A stretch of 64,000 nt of DNA from Spongilla lacustris (GCA_949361645.1 OX442422.1:5207642-5271641); one strand, 5' to 3'. Positions 1-12,430 are shown, counted from the stretch's first letter. Notes: generated by a model from the letters alone, not told the origin. Program-made: numbers and translations.

Positions 1-1440
1 CACGATGGCTTTTAAAAGTATAATCATGTAACCTTTTTATCATGTAAACAGTTTTATAGCATGCATAAATCAGTGCAACATTTTCTGTTAACACATTTTG
101 TTGTGTATTTTAAACTGTTTCAGTACAAGTACATTGCGGTCTCACTTTTAGGTACATGTACGTAGTGCATTGCATGTAGTACAAATTGAAAGTTCCGTTC
201 CAAGGAACCTTTCATCTAACCACAAAGGTTGAATGATATGAGCAAAGGCTCAGTATGGGTTCGTGATTGCATGCGTAAGTCTTAGACCTGTCAGTCAATA
301 TAGGTGTGTGTGTGTGTGTGTGTTGTGTGTGTGCATGTACTTGTGTACTTGTGTATGTGTGCATGTGTACTTGTGTGTGTGTGCGTGCATGTGTGTTTGT
401 GTGTGTATTTGTGTGTAAATGTATGCTTGTGTATGTGACTGTGAGTGTGTGAGTGCGCGTGTGTCTGTATAGTGTGTACATGTAGACTAGCTGTGTAGTC
501 ACTTTAGTGATACGCATGTCAGCCTACATGTACATGTACGATATATTAATATCCGAACTTGCTCCTGGCTGCATGGTCTGTGCAATGCCAATAGAGCTTT
601 GTTCCGCTACAGAATTAGGTTAATTCTTTTAAGTCATTAATTGGAGCTAGCCACTTTGTTAACTTGACTGAAAGGATAGAAGGTTGTTCGAGGAAAGGAT
701 TCTCAAATCATTGTTTAGAACGTCATGCCCATTTACGACATTCTAAATTCCGTACACAGAGGTGAAGTGCACAGCTGGATCTCTCTACCGCCAAGATGGG
801 TGAAATGGAAGGTTTCTTAATAGAAATAGGTTGAAAAGTTAGAGATGCTTTTGATTATCCAACATATACATGTATAATAGGGCTATTGATAGAATGACGG
901 TAAATCCTTCTACACACATATGTACATGTACTATTTTGATTAAAAGTCTTTGCTTATTCATGCGGATGATTTATTTAGCTGTCTCATACCATGTAGCTTG
1001 ATGTGTTTTTAGCACTTCCAGGCAGAAGATTTCTACATGTGCATTTGTACAGTGCTTACGTCTTCTACATCTAAGAGAGGCATCACTTATTTATGTAGAA
1101 GCACCAGACACTAAAATCGGTACCAGATCGGGAGGAATTTGGAAGCAAATTATTAAATGAACTATTCAACTTTCACTTGGAAGAGTTTACTTAGTGAATT
1201 GTGCTGACAAAAGGGTATACATTTACATACATATAACCATTACATTAAATAACACATATGGAAGTGTGACATTCAAGCACTGTGTCGCTCTTGGTTGGGT
1301 TTTTTTTCATTGTATGCATGTGTGTGGCAATTATAACAAAAAAAACATCCTTGTACATACATATCTATGTATATGCTGATGAAGAAAAATGATTATTGTC
1401 AATACTGTCAAATAATAAATGCAACGTGTTCAAATTTATG
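1..1440. other. Intergenic, mostly unique AT-rich DNA with a TG-rich tract
   Basis: No gene is supported here. Positions about 301-475 hold a degenerate TG/TGTG microsatellite; the long reading frame across it on the minus strand is only histidine/threonine filler from the repeat. Short palindromic ACATGTAC words occur at several places (for example near 160 and 527). This stretch lies downstream of the 3' end of the SH2B gene, so part of it may be 3' UTR, but I see no convincing feature. Confidence 0.6.
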
Positions 1441-4093
1441 CTACACATAATTGTTTTCTATGCAAGCACTGCCTGACCTTTGCTGTGCTTCCAGCAGTGA
1501 AACACCCAATTGTACCTGTGTGTCTAAAGATGAAATGCTTCCATTTGAGGAATGGGAATGGTAAAATTGTCTCTGGCCATCTGTAGAGGAGTGTAATACT
1601 TCTGATTGAACTGCAGCAGTAGGGGCAATGATTGTACTTCTGTGAAATTTGTTGATAGGTAAAGAGGGAGACGTAATTTGAGCTCTGCTTGGATTGGGCA
1701 CAGTGGGTATGCAGAAATCATCTGAACTCGATCGTTTGATGTATGTAGTCAACTTTGCATCTTCAGTAAGACAGTGGGATTCCAATGGAATGGAACTAGT
1801 TTTGAAATGTTCCAACATTCTAGGAACATCATCAAACGAAAGGTGCTGAATAAAGCATCCATTTTCATTGAGAGTGAACCGCAAATGCTGTATGTGTATA
1901 GGCATGAATTGCTCACATCAAATATTTGTTCACAACCACACAATGATTTGGATAGTATTTGTAAAGTTTACAGGTTATCTTAACTTTACCACATTATGTG
2001 CAACATTAAGTGGACTTGCAAAATCTTGTCAAACTCAACCTTATATCCATTACTCACCTTGGCATGATTATGGTAGTTAAACGTGAGAACAAAATCTTTT
2101 TCCCTTGATTCACTTTGTCTTACTAGGTACTTGCCTGAGCTATCATCATTTCCTGCAAGAACAAGTTCAGTTGCAAGTGCTCTTGATATAAGACCATGAA
2201 ACCATGGATAGTGTGATAAAACTTTCAATCCTCCTACATGTATATTTCTGTCATTCTTAGCCAAGAATGAATCTGGCTCATTCATTTCAGCTGTGTCTAT
2301 GAACACTGGTGTGCTCCCATTGGTGATGTTTTGTTCTCCATATTTCTTACTTTGGGTATCAAGTGGCTGTGAAGTAGGCACACTTTGTGAAGTGCCAAAG
2401 GCAATAGCATCTCTAGACGTTTGTAGAGTGTCTATAAGCACATTTTTATTGATGTTGCCACTCACATTCACATTGTTTGCAGTTAGCTGGTCACTATGAA
2501 TTTGTACTGGAGCAGTGTTGAAATAAAGTGCATCAGTTGAGCAACTCCGAGACACATCAACGGTAACAGTAGATATGTCCTGCCTGGTGTTTGGATTGTA
2601 TGCCTGTGATAAAGGTGTAGCTAATAACGAAGGTGCACTGCTCTTTCTTCGATGATTGCCACTGATGGCTAAACTTTGGGCTGCTGCTGCAATAGAGATA
2701 GGGCGTAATGCAGATGATGATGATGATGATGATGAGTGGGAACATTTTGTTATGCTCTTTAGTGGTGTAAGTGAGTCATGTACAGAGTCTGTGTGTCCTG
2801 CCATAGAAGGACTTGATCTGTGCTGTTGTGACATCCCATTTGCTGTAAATGAGGCATCAGAGGTTACAGGCCCTGTAATGTTTGAAGGTAGAGGTCTACA
2901 TTCATTTGGACCCTTTTTCCTACATGCATGTGGACTTTTAAGTTGGTGAGAATCCCACTGGTGTAAATAATCCTCTCCAACCGCTGCACCCCTTGGCACT
3001 CCATTGGAGTTGTGTTGAAGAGATGAATGTGCTTCTCCATCCTTAGTTGCAGGTGGAACCAAAGCCCTTAAAAAAGGTATTGACATAATTGCACCCATAC
3101 ATAAATGCCCACAATACAACCACAATCCATGTATGTATACCATACAACTGCTTCCTTATTACTGCAATACATTGCAGCCGTTTTGTGGAACTCGTCTTTT
3201 TTCCCCTTTGACTCAAAATCAAATATATATTCTCCGCTTTTGTGGCACTAAAACAGAAGTACATGTAGGAAAAACACAGAAATTAGAAGGGTTCAGGTAC
3301 ATGTATTAACCTGGGCATAAAATTTACCTTAAAAACAAATGCAAAATGTGAGCCAGGTGCTTCAAGGAGTGTTGCTGTTCTAACTGTCTCAATCAGGAAA
3401 CAGAAGAAGGACATACTGGGTATTGCAGCCTGGAAGAAGCCAATGCATTAAAATATTGTATAACTTACTAGTAGAAAGGGGAGACGGAATATAATACATA
3501 GTACACTACATGTACATGTAATAAATTGTAATTACAGGATAACAGCTCGCGCCCAAGGCTAGTAGATGTAAACTACTCATGCACGCTAGTAGATTTCATT
3601 GCAACATGTACACACCAACTTAACGTACCTTCGGAGGCGTATACACTTCGATCTGACTGTTCCCGTGATCTACTGCGATAACCAGTCTGCAAGGTTTCCA
3701 CGACGAAAACGATTCTCCGACGATAAGATGGCTAGCGAGACTTTCTAGCACAACAGTTCGCCGACCAAATTGGACACAGTCGCCTACAAATTAATCATCC
3801 TTTGTTTTCCAAGCTAAGAAAATAATGTAACATCATGCCTTACTTTTTGGTGCTTGATGTGAAAGCATGTGATCCTTACTGTCTTTCTTGCAACTTGTAG
3901 GCAATGCTAATACCGCTTCTTCAAACGCTGCAGAGAATTTCTTCGCAAAACGTATCTCTGCTATTCCTTCTGCTCTGCTATCCTGCCGCTTGTAATCATA
4001 AACACGGAGCAAAAATGTCGCAGCAGCGTTCTGAGCTTCTTCCTTACAAAACTGCTCCCAAGGAGCTGAGAGTTGATCAGTGTTCGCAGCCAT
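1441..4093 (-). CDS. SH2B: SH2B-family adaptor protein (dimerisation domain, PH, SH2), six exons
   Basis: SH2B proteins are cytoplasmic adaptors that dimerise and bind phosphotyrosine on receptor tyrosine kinases and JAKs. My exons are 3844-4093, 3629-3783, 3328-3429, 3141-3247, 2058-3066 and 1441-1887. All junctions are GT-AG, the phases agree, and the joined frame is 689 codons, within the family's usual range. Residues about 9-60 (APWEQFC...) match the N-terminal dimerisation helices. Residues about 85-205 match the PH domain, including VYTPPK and the end EYIFDFESK. A serine-rich linker follows. The SH2 domain runs about 493-590 (PWFHGLISR, arginine in YLVRQSES at about 521, then HLSFDDVPRMLEHF and IPLES), very close to the SH2B signature. 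The C-terminus IENNYV resembles the conserved C-terminal tyrosine motif that recruits Cbl in APS/SH2B2. The start is the first ATG ahead of the dimerisation domain. Introns are 60-199 bp. Family assignment is firm; which vertebrate paralogue it matches cannot be said. Confidence 0.93.
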
Positions 4094-4780
4094 GGAAGTG
4101 TATACATGTAAGACACTTTCTTTTGCACTACGCCACTCTTATAAATTCAATTGACTAAGTTATTGCGGCTCATATCCTGTGACGGCTGTGTTGTTAATCG
4201 ATCCCATCAGAACATCCATGAAAAATATACCGTATATAAGGCACTGAATGTCTTAAAATAGCAAACTTTTAATTCTCTTCAGTGTAAAACAATAAGGACA
4301 ATGCTTCCATTTAAATATCAATAAGACTAGCCTTCGAATTAAGGCCGGACAAATTTTAGGGGGGACATTGTGCACTACGACACCGGTTTAACATAACTGC
4401 ATGTGCGCGGTGTCGGTTGGAAAGACACGTGCCGCGTAACCAAAGACGGCATTGGCAATGACATAAATCTCTCTAAACAGGTCGAACTATCCTACATGGA
4501 ACGTTCAGTGCAGTGTCCAATGTCCTTCATGCGGTGAATGGAACGGAAACTGCACCTTGAGAGACGCAGAGACTACATGACCGCCGAACAAACAGCTGCA
4601 TGCATATGCTAGCGAATCGAGGTTCCTGCCTAGTAGAAGGGATCGAACTCCGGCTACTACAACCATCGTTATACTTTATTTGATTGGTGACCCTGAAGAC
4701 CTGATTAAGTGTGGCGACCAATTTTATAAGAGAATGAGGGCGAGTGAATTGGCTTTACTACGACGTGATGACTTCACTCT
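4094..4780. other. Upstream region of SH2B gene with a dispersed-repeat end
   Basis: This holds the presumed SH2B promoter (no clear TATA box seen). At 4349-4387 there is a 39-bp sequence whose exact reverse complement is at 13716-13754 (core CATTGTGCACTACGACACCG). A more diverged relative with the same ACACCGGT end lies near 46467-46503. It looks like the end of a dispersed element. No coding exon is recognised. Confidence 0.5.
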
Positions 4781-5200
4781 TTGGGAGACTTAGTTCAAAA
4801 ACACACGGCTGAACTATTTAACAAGCTCGCTCTATTGCTGGAGATAAGGATCGTGCTGTGTATGTGCCTGCCTGATTCGATCAGCACACTAGCTACTGTT
4901 CTGCAATTTAAGGAAGAGGTTCCAAAAATGGGGTATATCGAGTTGTTTCCGAAAGGATTCTGCATGAGCAGGCAGAGAGAGAAATGTGTCGATTCGTGTG
5001 AAGAAAAGGCAATGACATCGTAACAGCAGTTTGGAAGAAAAGGCGGTTGTTGAAAGGGATTCAGCTCAGAATGGTTATGTTTTACCTCGTTGTCAGCTTC
5101 ATTCTTAGGAGCACCTCTGCAGTATTTCTTGATGTGACCAAACCGTTCCCCATGATGAAATTTTGGTTGTATATCTTCATGATCACAGCTGTACAATAAC
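4781..5200. mobile_element. Ty1/copia-type gag remnant, internally inverted
   Basis: The plus strand at 4781-5023 encodes a copia Gag-like stretch: LPDSISTLATVLQ, then EEVPKM, then CEEKAMT, resembling the usual order LP-x-S-x-x-TLV-x-AL, E-VPKM, EEKAMT. In copia Gag a CCHC zinc knuckle should follow directly on the same strand. Here the knuckle-like sequence (FGHIKKYCRGAP) is on the minus strand at about 5050-5196, and the first two cysteines of the knuckle are not preserved. I infer a small inversion after insertion. No protease, integrase or RT is recognisable beside it and no LTR is visible. Dead fragment; the family call rests on short motifs. Confidence 0.55.
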
Positions 5201-5599
5201 AGTTCAAGTAAGACACCTCTTAAGGTGTATGTGGATAAATGAGAAACCTGTGTTGGTCACATCAAAGTCTTTAGTTTGTGCTATGCCTATAATAAACATG
5301 AAATTTGATGTCCTTGATGTGGTTTTCAAAATGGAATAAGCATGCAAGACTCTCTTCAACTTGAGCACCCAAGTGAAGACTGCTCCTGAAGAACTTGAGC
5401 AACACTACTTCATGTTGAAGAGGAACCAGTTGCTAAAATTTACTAATTGGGATGTTCATCAAGGGAGAAGAAAGGGTCAGACTATTATGGAATTATAAAG
5501 TTAGTTTCCAAAATCATCATAAATGAAAGCATGGATGAATGCAGCAGAGAATTCCCTCTATAAAATGAAGTATGGGTTGTCTAAAAGCTGTCGCCAGTA

Positions 5600-5980
5600 G
5601 GTGGGTGTTCAGTGTTACTAAGTACTCTGTTGTTTTAGTTTATTTGGCGCCATATATACTCACACATTGGAGTTGTAACAGCATCATTGATTCAGGCATA
5701 ACAGTCATCTCTCTCGCTACAAAGTGGAGTATTAGCCTTGCTGCAATTATCTAAGAGCAATACATGAGTGTTCTTCTGCTGCTAAAGGTACATTAGGATC
5801 CTGGACTCAGGAGAACACTCACATATTCCTCTTAAGACAATTGCAGCAAGCTAAGACTCTTTGTAGTGAGAGAGATGGGTGTTCATGTTGTTCTGCAATC
5901 AATGACAATTAAGCTGGTACAACTCGAAGGCACAAGTATATGTAGTGCTGAGTCATGGTAGCTAATAAACCACAGTCTTT
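5600..5980. repeat. Large imperfect palindrome (foldback repeat)
   Basis: Sequence around 5650-5772 is repeated in reverse complement at about 5810-5945. Examples: TCATCTCTCTCGCTACAAAG against the complement of CTTTGTAGTGAGAGAGATGG, and CATGAGTGTTCT against the complement of AGAACACTCACAT. The loop is about 35 bp. Similarity fades beyond 5600 and 5980. It probably is a foldback-type non-autonomous element. The reading frames across it have no recognisable protein. Confidence 0.7.
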
Positions 5981-8210
5981 GGATAGCTGTGGTGGGATGG
6001 TTATGTGATTTACTTAAACACCATTTACTTCAAAATACGGCTAAAACAACCAGTTGAAAAAAAAAAAAAAACAGGGCGAGGTGCCTAGGGGTTACCGATA
6101 CTCAAACTTCTTATTTTATTGGGACCATCAGTGAGTACAGTGAACTCTTTTTTTTTGTAAAGTAAAATTCCATATTTAACCCTTTCACTACCCTGAAAAA
6201 TGATTCACATAGTTCAATTGAGCTAAGAATTAGCTTCAAAGATGATACCAGCATCTGCACTACAGTTGCAAAGATGTGAGCCCTCCAAGTTGCAATTTAT
6301 GGTAAAAAATCCATTATTCCGGAATCTATATTTCATAAACCATTAAAGTTATTAAGTTGATGATAAGCATAATTAACATCCATATCACGGCAAACAAATA
6401 AGAGAAGTTGCATCAAGATCTGAAGATGTGATGCACAACAGGGATTGACTTATGGTGGATTGACCCTTACTGTATGTAAGACAAATTTGTTTTTAGTATT
6501 TATATGTGCATTGGCTATTACTGTTCTTTAGAAGTGCCACTTCGTGCACCCCAAGGAGAAGCTATATATCCCATTGGTAGCTCAATATGTTAACCAGAGC
6601 AGCAGCATTGAAAGGCATTCTTCAAGTACATGTACGTGTGGCAGCGTCAGCTCAAATTAAAGATGAAAACACTGAGAACTTAGCCAGCTTTTGGTCCCTG
6701 GTGCAAACTTCCCATAGCCAGAGCAGTACGTATGCACCACATAGTGACATTCATACTCCGCAGTGTATGCATTCAGAGCCTTGGCCAGCACTGTGACATA
6801 TGCATGGTCTTACCATTATTTTATTTTTACACGGCATATTATGTGTGTTCTTGTAGATGTGAATAAATATTTATATATTTTTCTTTTCAGCAAAGCCAAG
6901 TTATTACAGAACACACCAAATTATTACAGAGCATACACGAATGGAAATTATTATTAAATATAATATGCTACTACCTACTGTACTTTACCTAACACGAACA
7001 GTTTACAGCGAGCGGGATAGGATGGCTCGGGAATTTGCTCTTACAAGGGCCAAACTGAGTCTTCCAAAGATTTCGTTGATGTGTATATTTTTGTATCAGC
7101 ATAAAGTTTGATTATTGCAAAGCTGTAAGCAGTACTGACCTTTAGTGGATGATAGATATCAGGCAATTTGTATGAGTAGAGTTCCTTATGTCATACATAT
7201 AATATGAGGTACATATGTGGACTACACGGAAGATGTTTTTGAGTGCACCTGCATGCACTGTATGGTTTTGAGTACTTGATGTCAATAGCATATATTGTAT
7301 TAACTAATGGCACATGAAACTGTGAATGTTCTTTTGTGTGTAGAGCAATTAAGAATGGTTGCAATGTCAAACATGAACTCCAACAGTTACCTAGAAAGCC
7401 AGACTGGTGTACCATGACCCTGGATTCAGTCTCCAAAGTTGAAAGTTGGATTACACACTAGCCCATAGATGTCATTAAATACATGTAAATAACACAGCAG
7501 AACTATTTGCCCAGGTGCAGTGCATCGGGGTATCTACCCTCCTAGATCATTCTGGAGTGAAATGGACACTCTGGAGAATTTGAGATCGTTAGGGTCTGGG
7601 CGGATGATTGTACTGGACAAAATGGTTGAAGCCCTAGAAAAGTTGACGTACCATAATTTTTGTGATTACTAGCAATCTACTGTACTACTCATGCTAGCTA
7701 TAGGGATTTAAAAAATCTGCGAGATGAAGTGGTAAGCCTAGAGGCTAGCATGAGTTGCTGCCTCTCAGCAACTTACCCACCCAAGATCAGAAAACTTGAG
7801 CATATTTTTTTGGACTGGCTTTGGCTTAGTATAAGAATAATGTTAGTTGTAAAAAGTGCCACTGCATGGTCTTTCCATGCACAAATCGGGCAACAGGATA
7901 CCAGCTGGCAAAAAGGTTGGAGATATCATACCCAGATTCCAGCTATCTTCACATTGAGGTGGGCCCTGTGGCAAGTCTTGGCAACTGCTATCCCTTTGGT
8001 ATGTTGTGGTGAGTAAACACATCTTCACAATGACAGTGTAGTCAAATTGATGAGAATAAGGTTATTATATGATTTCGGCTTATTATTATATGGGGGCTTG
8101 CTGGCTGTACCATATTTTTACAACTGACGGTAATTAGCTTGAATATTACAATTGGTTGGCAACATGGTTCTTATATGGTGGAATTGTCCTCTTTCATCAA
8201 CCAAAAGTTT
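5981..8210. other. Intergenic, no supported gene
   Basis: This holds an A-rich run at about 6057-6071 and ordinary AT-rich sequence. Open frames of 60-95 codons occur (for example 7729-8016, plus) but none shows a recognisable domain, splice partner or compositional sign of coding. I see nothing else. Confidence 0.5.
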
Positions 8211-8214
8211 CTAC

Positions 8215-8400
8215 ATCAAACCAGTTCACACTGTGTGGTCAACACATCAAACCAAATTTTGGTTTGACATAGCAACCAATCCAATTAACCAATTTAATTA
8301 CAATGAATACAATTAATTACAGTGAATATGGTTGCTATGTCAAACCAAAATTTGGTTTCACGTGTTGACTATACAGTGCAAACCAACTTGGTTTGACCTA
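8215..8400. repeat. Foldback repeat with AAACCAAATTTTGGTTT arms
   Basis: The arms at about 8215-8280 and 8330-8400 are imperfect reverse complements: TCAACACATCAAACCAAATT pairs with the later AATTTGGTTTCACGTGTTGA, and GACATAGCAACCA pairs with TGGTTGCTATGTC. Each arm also contains its own small palindrome. The spacer of about 50 bp is AT-rich. It is consistent with a small foldback MITE. Sequence from here to 8500 is AT-rich with no gene seen. Confidence 0.7.
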
Positions 8401-8723
8401 GCAACCATTTTATTTATAGTGTATAATTATAATAATATATTAATAGTATTATAATTTTATATATAATTATACCGGTCATTTTATTCACTGAAGTAACAAC
8501 ATGGCGGGATCGGAAATGAGTGCGTATTTTTGCACTGGTCCAATTACATGTTGTTATGATTTTTTAATTAAGCATTGAAAACTTATGCCAGACAAATATG
8601 TGTATTATTGCATGTAGCCGGCGTACAAAACATGTAAATGTACATGATATGCGTGTTCATCATTTCATATGAATGCAAGTACATGTACGCACTAGTTATA
8701 TTCCTGCATGTATGTATGCAAAT

Positions 8724-9443
8724 TTAAGCTGTAGCTGCACTCACTCTTGCAGTTATCACCTCCTTAGGAGATAAGTTTGCCGCATTCTTGGGTTTGGACT
8801 GCCAGTTAATATTAATTTTTTTATTATCAGGATATAAATTACGAAAGTACGTGTTAATGGCTCTGCTGCCGCTGGTGTACGTTCTTCCGTCTGTAAGAGA
8901 GATGTACCTTCCTGGTCCGTCGACCTTGACGGTATTCTTCATGCCTTTGTACGTATAGGAGAACACTTCTCCTACTAACAGGTCTTCCCTTTGCTTCAAG
9001 ATGCTTGTACTGGTTGAAGTGGTTTGCAGTGGGCTTTCTAAACGATCGCTAGCACCATCACCATCGTCATCATCGTCATCATCGTCAAGATAGATTTCAT
9101 CATCTGGATTTATCGTTGACACCAGAGCGTACCCGAAACAGTTCATGAAACCCGACAGGCGATCGCAAAGCGTGCCAGAACTGTCATCAAACCAACCTGG
9201 TGTATCATCCAGATGGCTGTCGCTCAGAATGTGGCGAAGAGCGGACAGGATCTTTTCACCTTGATCATCTGATTCAGTCTTCCACGCAGCCATGACGCTA
9301 CAGAATATAGGGGATGCAACACTGTCGAACTCACGTTGAAGAGCCGCAATATCATTGGTACAACCTATCTTTTTTTCTGTAACATTAAGCGACTTTCCAG
9401 CACGATGGCGTTGTTCTGCTATGTAAACAAACCAGCTGCTCAT
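8724..9443 (-). CDS. Intronless 239-aa protein: GIY-YIG (T5orf172-like) N-terminus plus RAMA-like C-terminus
   Basis: One uninterrupted frame of 239 codons. Residues 4-90 carry WFVYIAEQ, then KKIGCTND, then a glutamate in GEKILSALRHIL and GWFDD. That order (VYI ... KIG-T-D ... E-K ... WF) is the pattern of T5orf172/MUG113 GIY-YIG proteins, although the YIG tyrosine is replaced by IGC. An acidic linker follows (EIYLDDDDDDDD, about 115-130). Residues about 155-215 (GEVFSYTYKG, GRYISL, DGRTYTSGSRAINTYF, INWQ) fit the RAMA domain pattern of a G-x-I strand, DG-x-x-Y-x-S-x-S-x-A and a closing W. RAMA domains accompany DNA-modification enzymes, so a DNA-binding or modification role is possible, but this is inference. 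The start ATG (9443) precedes WFVYI directly. Strong as a gene; moderate to weak on function. Confidence 0.6.
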   Translation of the reverse strand: MSSWFVYIAEQRHRAGKSLNVTEKKIGCTNDIAALQREFDSVASPIFCSVMAAWKTESDDQGEKILSALRHILSDSHLDDTPGWFDDSSGTLCDRLSGFMNCFGYALVSTINPDDEIYLDDDDDDDDGDGASDRLESPLQTTSTSTSILKQREDLLVGEVFSYTYKGMKNTVKVDGPGRYISLTDGRTYTSGSRAINTYFRNLYPDNKKININWQSKPKNAANLSPKEVITARVSAATA

Positions 9444-11281
9444 CTTGCCAAAGGGATATTGGGGCGTGCAAGTGTAGGTGTAACGTATCGGTAGCGCCCC
9501 TTATGAATACCATAATTGTAACTTCATCAATATCGATTCCAACTTCGGTGGATGATACCGTATATGTCCTCTGAATAATGTCTGATTCTTGGAATTAGAG
9601 CTTTATATATATAGTGGTAAGACCGTATGGCAACTGGCAAGGGACCTACGTGAAGCGGTTTAGACGTTTAGTATACAAATTAAAACGCACCTCATGATCA
9701 GTTACAGCTTCATGGCGTTACGTTCACACAGGTGGCTTCTCAACATGGCAATACCCTCCAAGTCCATGGTTACAGGTAAAAAATACCACAGTCAGACATA
9801 GTGCTTGCATGTATGTTTGTAATTTCTTCATCCACATGATATTGGGGGGGGGGGGGGGGGGGGGGGGGAAGCGGGGGGAGCGGGGGGAGGAGGGGGAGGG
9901 GGTATACGGAGGGCCAATTATGATTATATATATACATTTATATGTTCAAACGTGCGTTAGTATTGAAAAGAAGCGGAGTTCAGTACTAAATACATTTGGA
10001 AAATATCGGCGCTTCGAACATATAAGAGCTGAGCTTTATTGCTGTATTTTTTTGGACCACAAATTTTGAGTAGTACCGGGTTACATATTAAAAGTGCGAG
10101 CGCTACAAACTCGCACCTTGGCAGTTGCTACAATTAACATATATTGTTTGAAGCTGTACGCAAGTAATTCACACGGTTACATGTACGTAGCTTAAACATA
10201 TACACTTCCATGTAACCGTACGCATGGTGTATTAAGTGACTTAATGGATAGTCTATTTTTTCGATAATTTGGGTGCTCTTTATTTAGAAACTTTGTTGAA
10301 TGGGTGACGAAACGCTTATAAACAAAGCTAAGCAAGAGATCAAACCTTGACACCCCAAGAAGTAATATTAGAAAAACTTACACAATCAGACACACTCATT
10401 CAGCGGTATTCTACGATAAGCCGTGACCCATTCAGTTAGGTACTTTAATAAATTTTTCAAAATGAATAGCCTAAAAGAGCAAATTGAATGCATCAAAAAT
10501 ATGCTTTTGCCACGGAAAACAGATTACTATTTCAAAAGTTATAACGTTTCAAACATTGTGTCGCGGGTGACTAACAATGTACGCAATGTGAATGGACCGC
10601 GATATAAAAAACTGTGACCGCTTGACTTCTCCATGCAGCTATTATACTGTAAAAGTATTCAAGATAATGATGCCATAATTGCATAAAATACAACATAGGT
10701 ACTCTTTATACGTTTCACAGGGTCAAAAACATATTACATCTAAATTTAGGTATCTCATTATATAATCTAGCTGTCAATACTGCAATAGCCCGTATAGCGA
10801 TATCATAATGTTCTCCCTTTTTTATTCACATTCATCATCCTTCCAATGCGTAATAATTACTTTAAGACTTCCTTGATTGATTTACACATATATGTCCATT
10901 GTATAGCACATTTTGATGATCCATATACCATACACTGTAGGTGTTCAATATACAGACCATTAATAACTGATCACGCCCATAGCCATTGAAACATCAGGAG
11001 AGAGCTTGACCATCACCTTAGGCTGGCGTCAGGAGAGTGCAATGCCTACTTTTACTTGCTACAAAGGCTATCAGTTGCAGTACAATGTGGAAATGCTGCT
11101 TCTATTATGGATTCTGTGAGCCAGCATGCAGTGGTAGACATCTTTTTACTAGTATAGTTACTTATTTTGCATTGTTTATGCATACCTTTATTATTTTATT
11201 ATTACAAATAACTGACACGTTGGATAAAACGCTTTAATAATATTACATTAAATTGTTTTTCATTATGAGATATTAGGAAAC
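9444..11281. other. Intergenic with a G25 homopolymer
   Basis: It contains an uninterrupted run of 25 G at 9844-9868, followed by G-rich sequence to about 9905. The open frame crossing it (9809-10069) is a poly-glycine artefact. The rest is AT-rich without recognisable coding sequence. Confidence 0.6.
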
Positions 11282-11389
11282 TCATTTGATAATTCCACTT
11301 CCTTCTGCCACATATTGCAACTTCTTTTCTATCTTCCTCCTTGAACTGTTCTCCTTCTTTAGAATCTTATCTATAAGTTGCTGATCAGT
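11282..11389 (-). CDS. Possible terminal exon, highly charged
   Basis: Minus strand, after a candidate acceptor (...TTGCAAG), 35 codons and a stop read TDQQLIDKILKKENSSRR then KIEKKLQYVAEG. The composition is strongly charged and helical, unlike the surrounding AT-rich filler, and the frame is clean. No partner exon was found and no family is recognised, so this is tentative. Confidence 0.2.
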   Translation of the reverse strand, partial: TDQQLIDKILKKENSSRRKIEKKLQYVAEGSGIIK

Positions 11390-11879
11390 CTTGCAATATG
11401 GAAATGTTGTTTACTAACTAACTTTACTCTCTGAGCTTGTCTGATGCAAAATTTAACCAGGCTATATTTTCTTGCTTGTTCTGAGAGTGTGCACACAACC
11501 ACTGCATTGTTCCATTAATTTTACATGTTAGTTTTCATCATTTAACATTAGATGCTTTTCTATAAAGGTAATCAGCCAGGCCAAGGGTGCATTGTATTCA
11601 GCAAACATACTTGGTGAACAATGGATGGTGATAGATGAGCTAAAGTACCTTCATTATAGCCATGCCACTGTGTCTATATTACACATCTTACACCTTTAAG
11701 TAGCTAGTGTACTACAATATCTATTATCTTATATTATCTTGTTCTGTTGTAGCATGCAGAATTTTGTACTTCAAGCTTCAGGGAGAGCAGTGATTTTCAA
11801 ACCTGCCATTTGATCCAAAGCTACTTCAATAACTGGGCATATATATTGGTTATGGGTAGAGGTATTTCTCAACGTTACT

Positions 11880-12430
11880 GCATAGCTATAGGATACACTA
11901 ACATGAAAATATTGTCTTGAAAAATACGCTGTGTGGGCACCATCATATTTTTATGATTGAGCTGTTTTTAATGATATGACGGTCCATGCTGTACAATGCT
12001 TTCCATAACTAACGCGTGCCTTGACGAATTCGGTGCGTATTAAATAGAACTATCACACAACTCTTTGACACATAAACAAAACAGATTGTCTATGCTTTGA
12101 AAATACAAAAAATAAGTTTAATTCCCAGGGCTCTAACACAGAAATACCAGGTTAAGCATTATTATGTCAAGCTCTAAGCAATCCAACAGTAAACACCTGT
12201 GCCGATAAATGGACCCTTGGTCACCATCCAAAGCTCATGAAATGTTATCCTTATATAGGCTAAGACCTAATAATTAAACATGGGAAACGCTTCCTCAAGT
12301 GAGTGCTTTAAGAATCTAGGGAATGGCTAATCGCGACCGATTACTATGGAAATCAACGAGGAACACAAAATAACGCCGTATGCTGGCTTACATTTAGATA
12401 CCAATAGTGTATCGGGCAACCCCTTTTGTT
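11880..12430. repeat. Dispersed repeat, copy 1 (partner at 45780-46320)
   Basis: About 550 bp are shared in the same orientation with 45780-46320. Landmarks are GATACACTAACATGAA, GTGTGGGCACC, CTAACGCG..CCTTGACGAATT, ACAAACAAAACAGATT and CAACCCCTTTT. By eye the copies are perhaps 80% alike. No terminal repeat or coding potential is seen. Copy 1 ends about 100 bp upstream of the THAP exon, so it may contribute to that gene's upstream region. Confidence 0.75.

Noticed and set aside
212..517. 101-codon His/Thr-rich frame
   Set aside because: Translation of a TG-rich simple repeat.
1774..2949. Plus-strand frames of 60-97 codons
   Set aside because: Shadows of the minus-strand SH2B exons.
9809..10069. 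Frame with poly-glycine
   Set aside because: Produced by the G25 run; no domain or splice logic.
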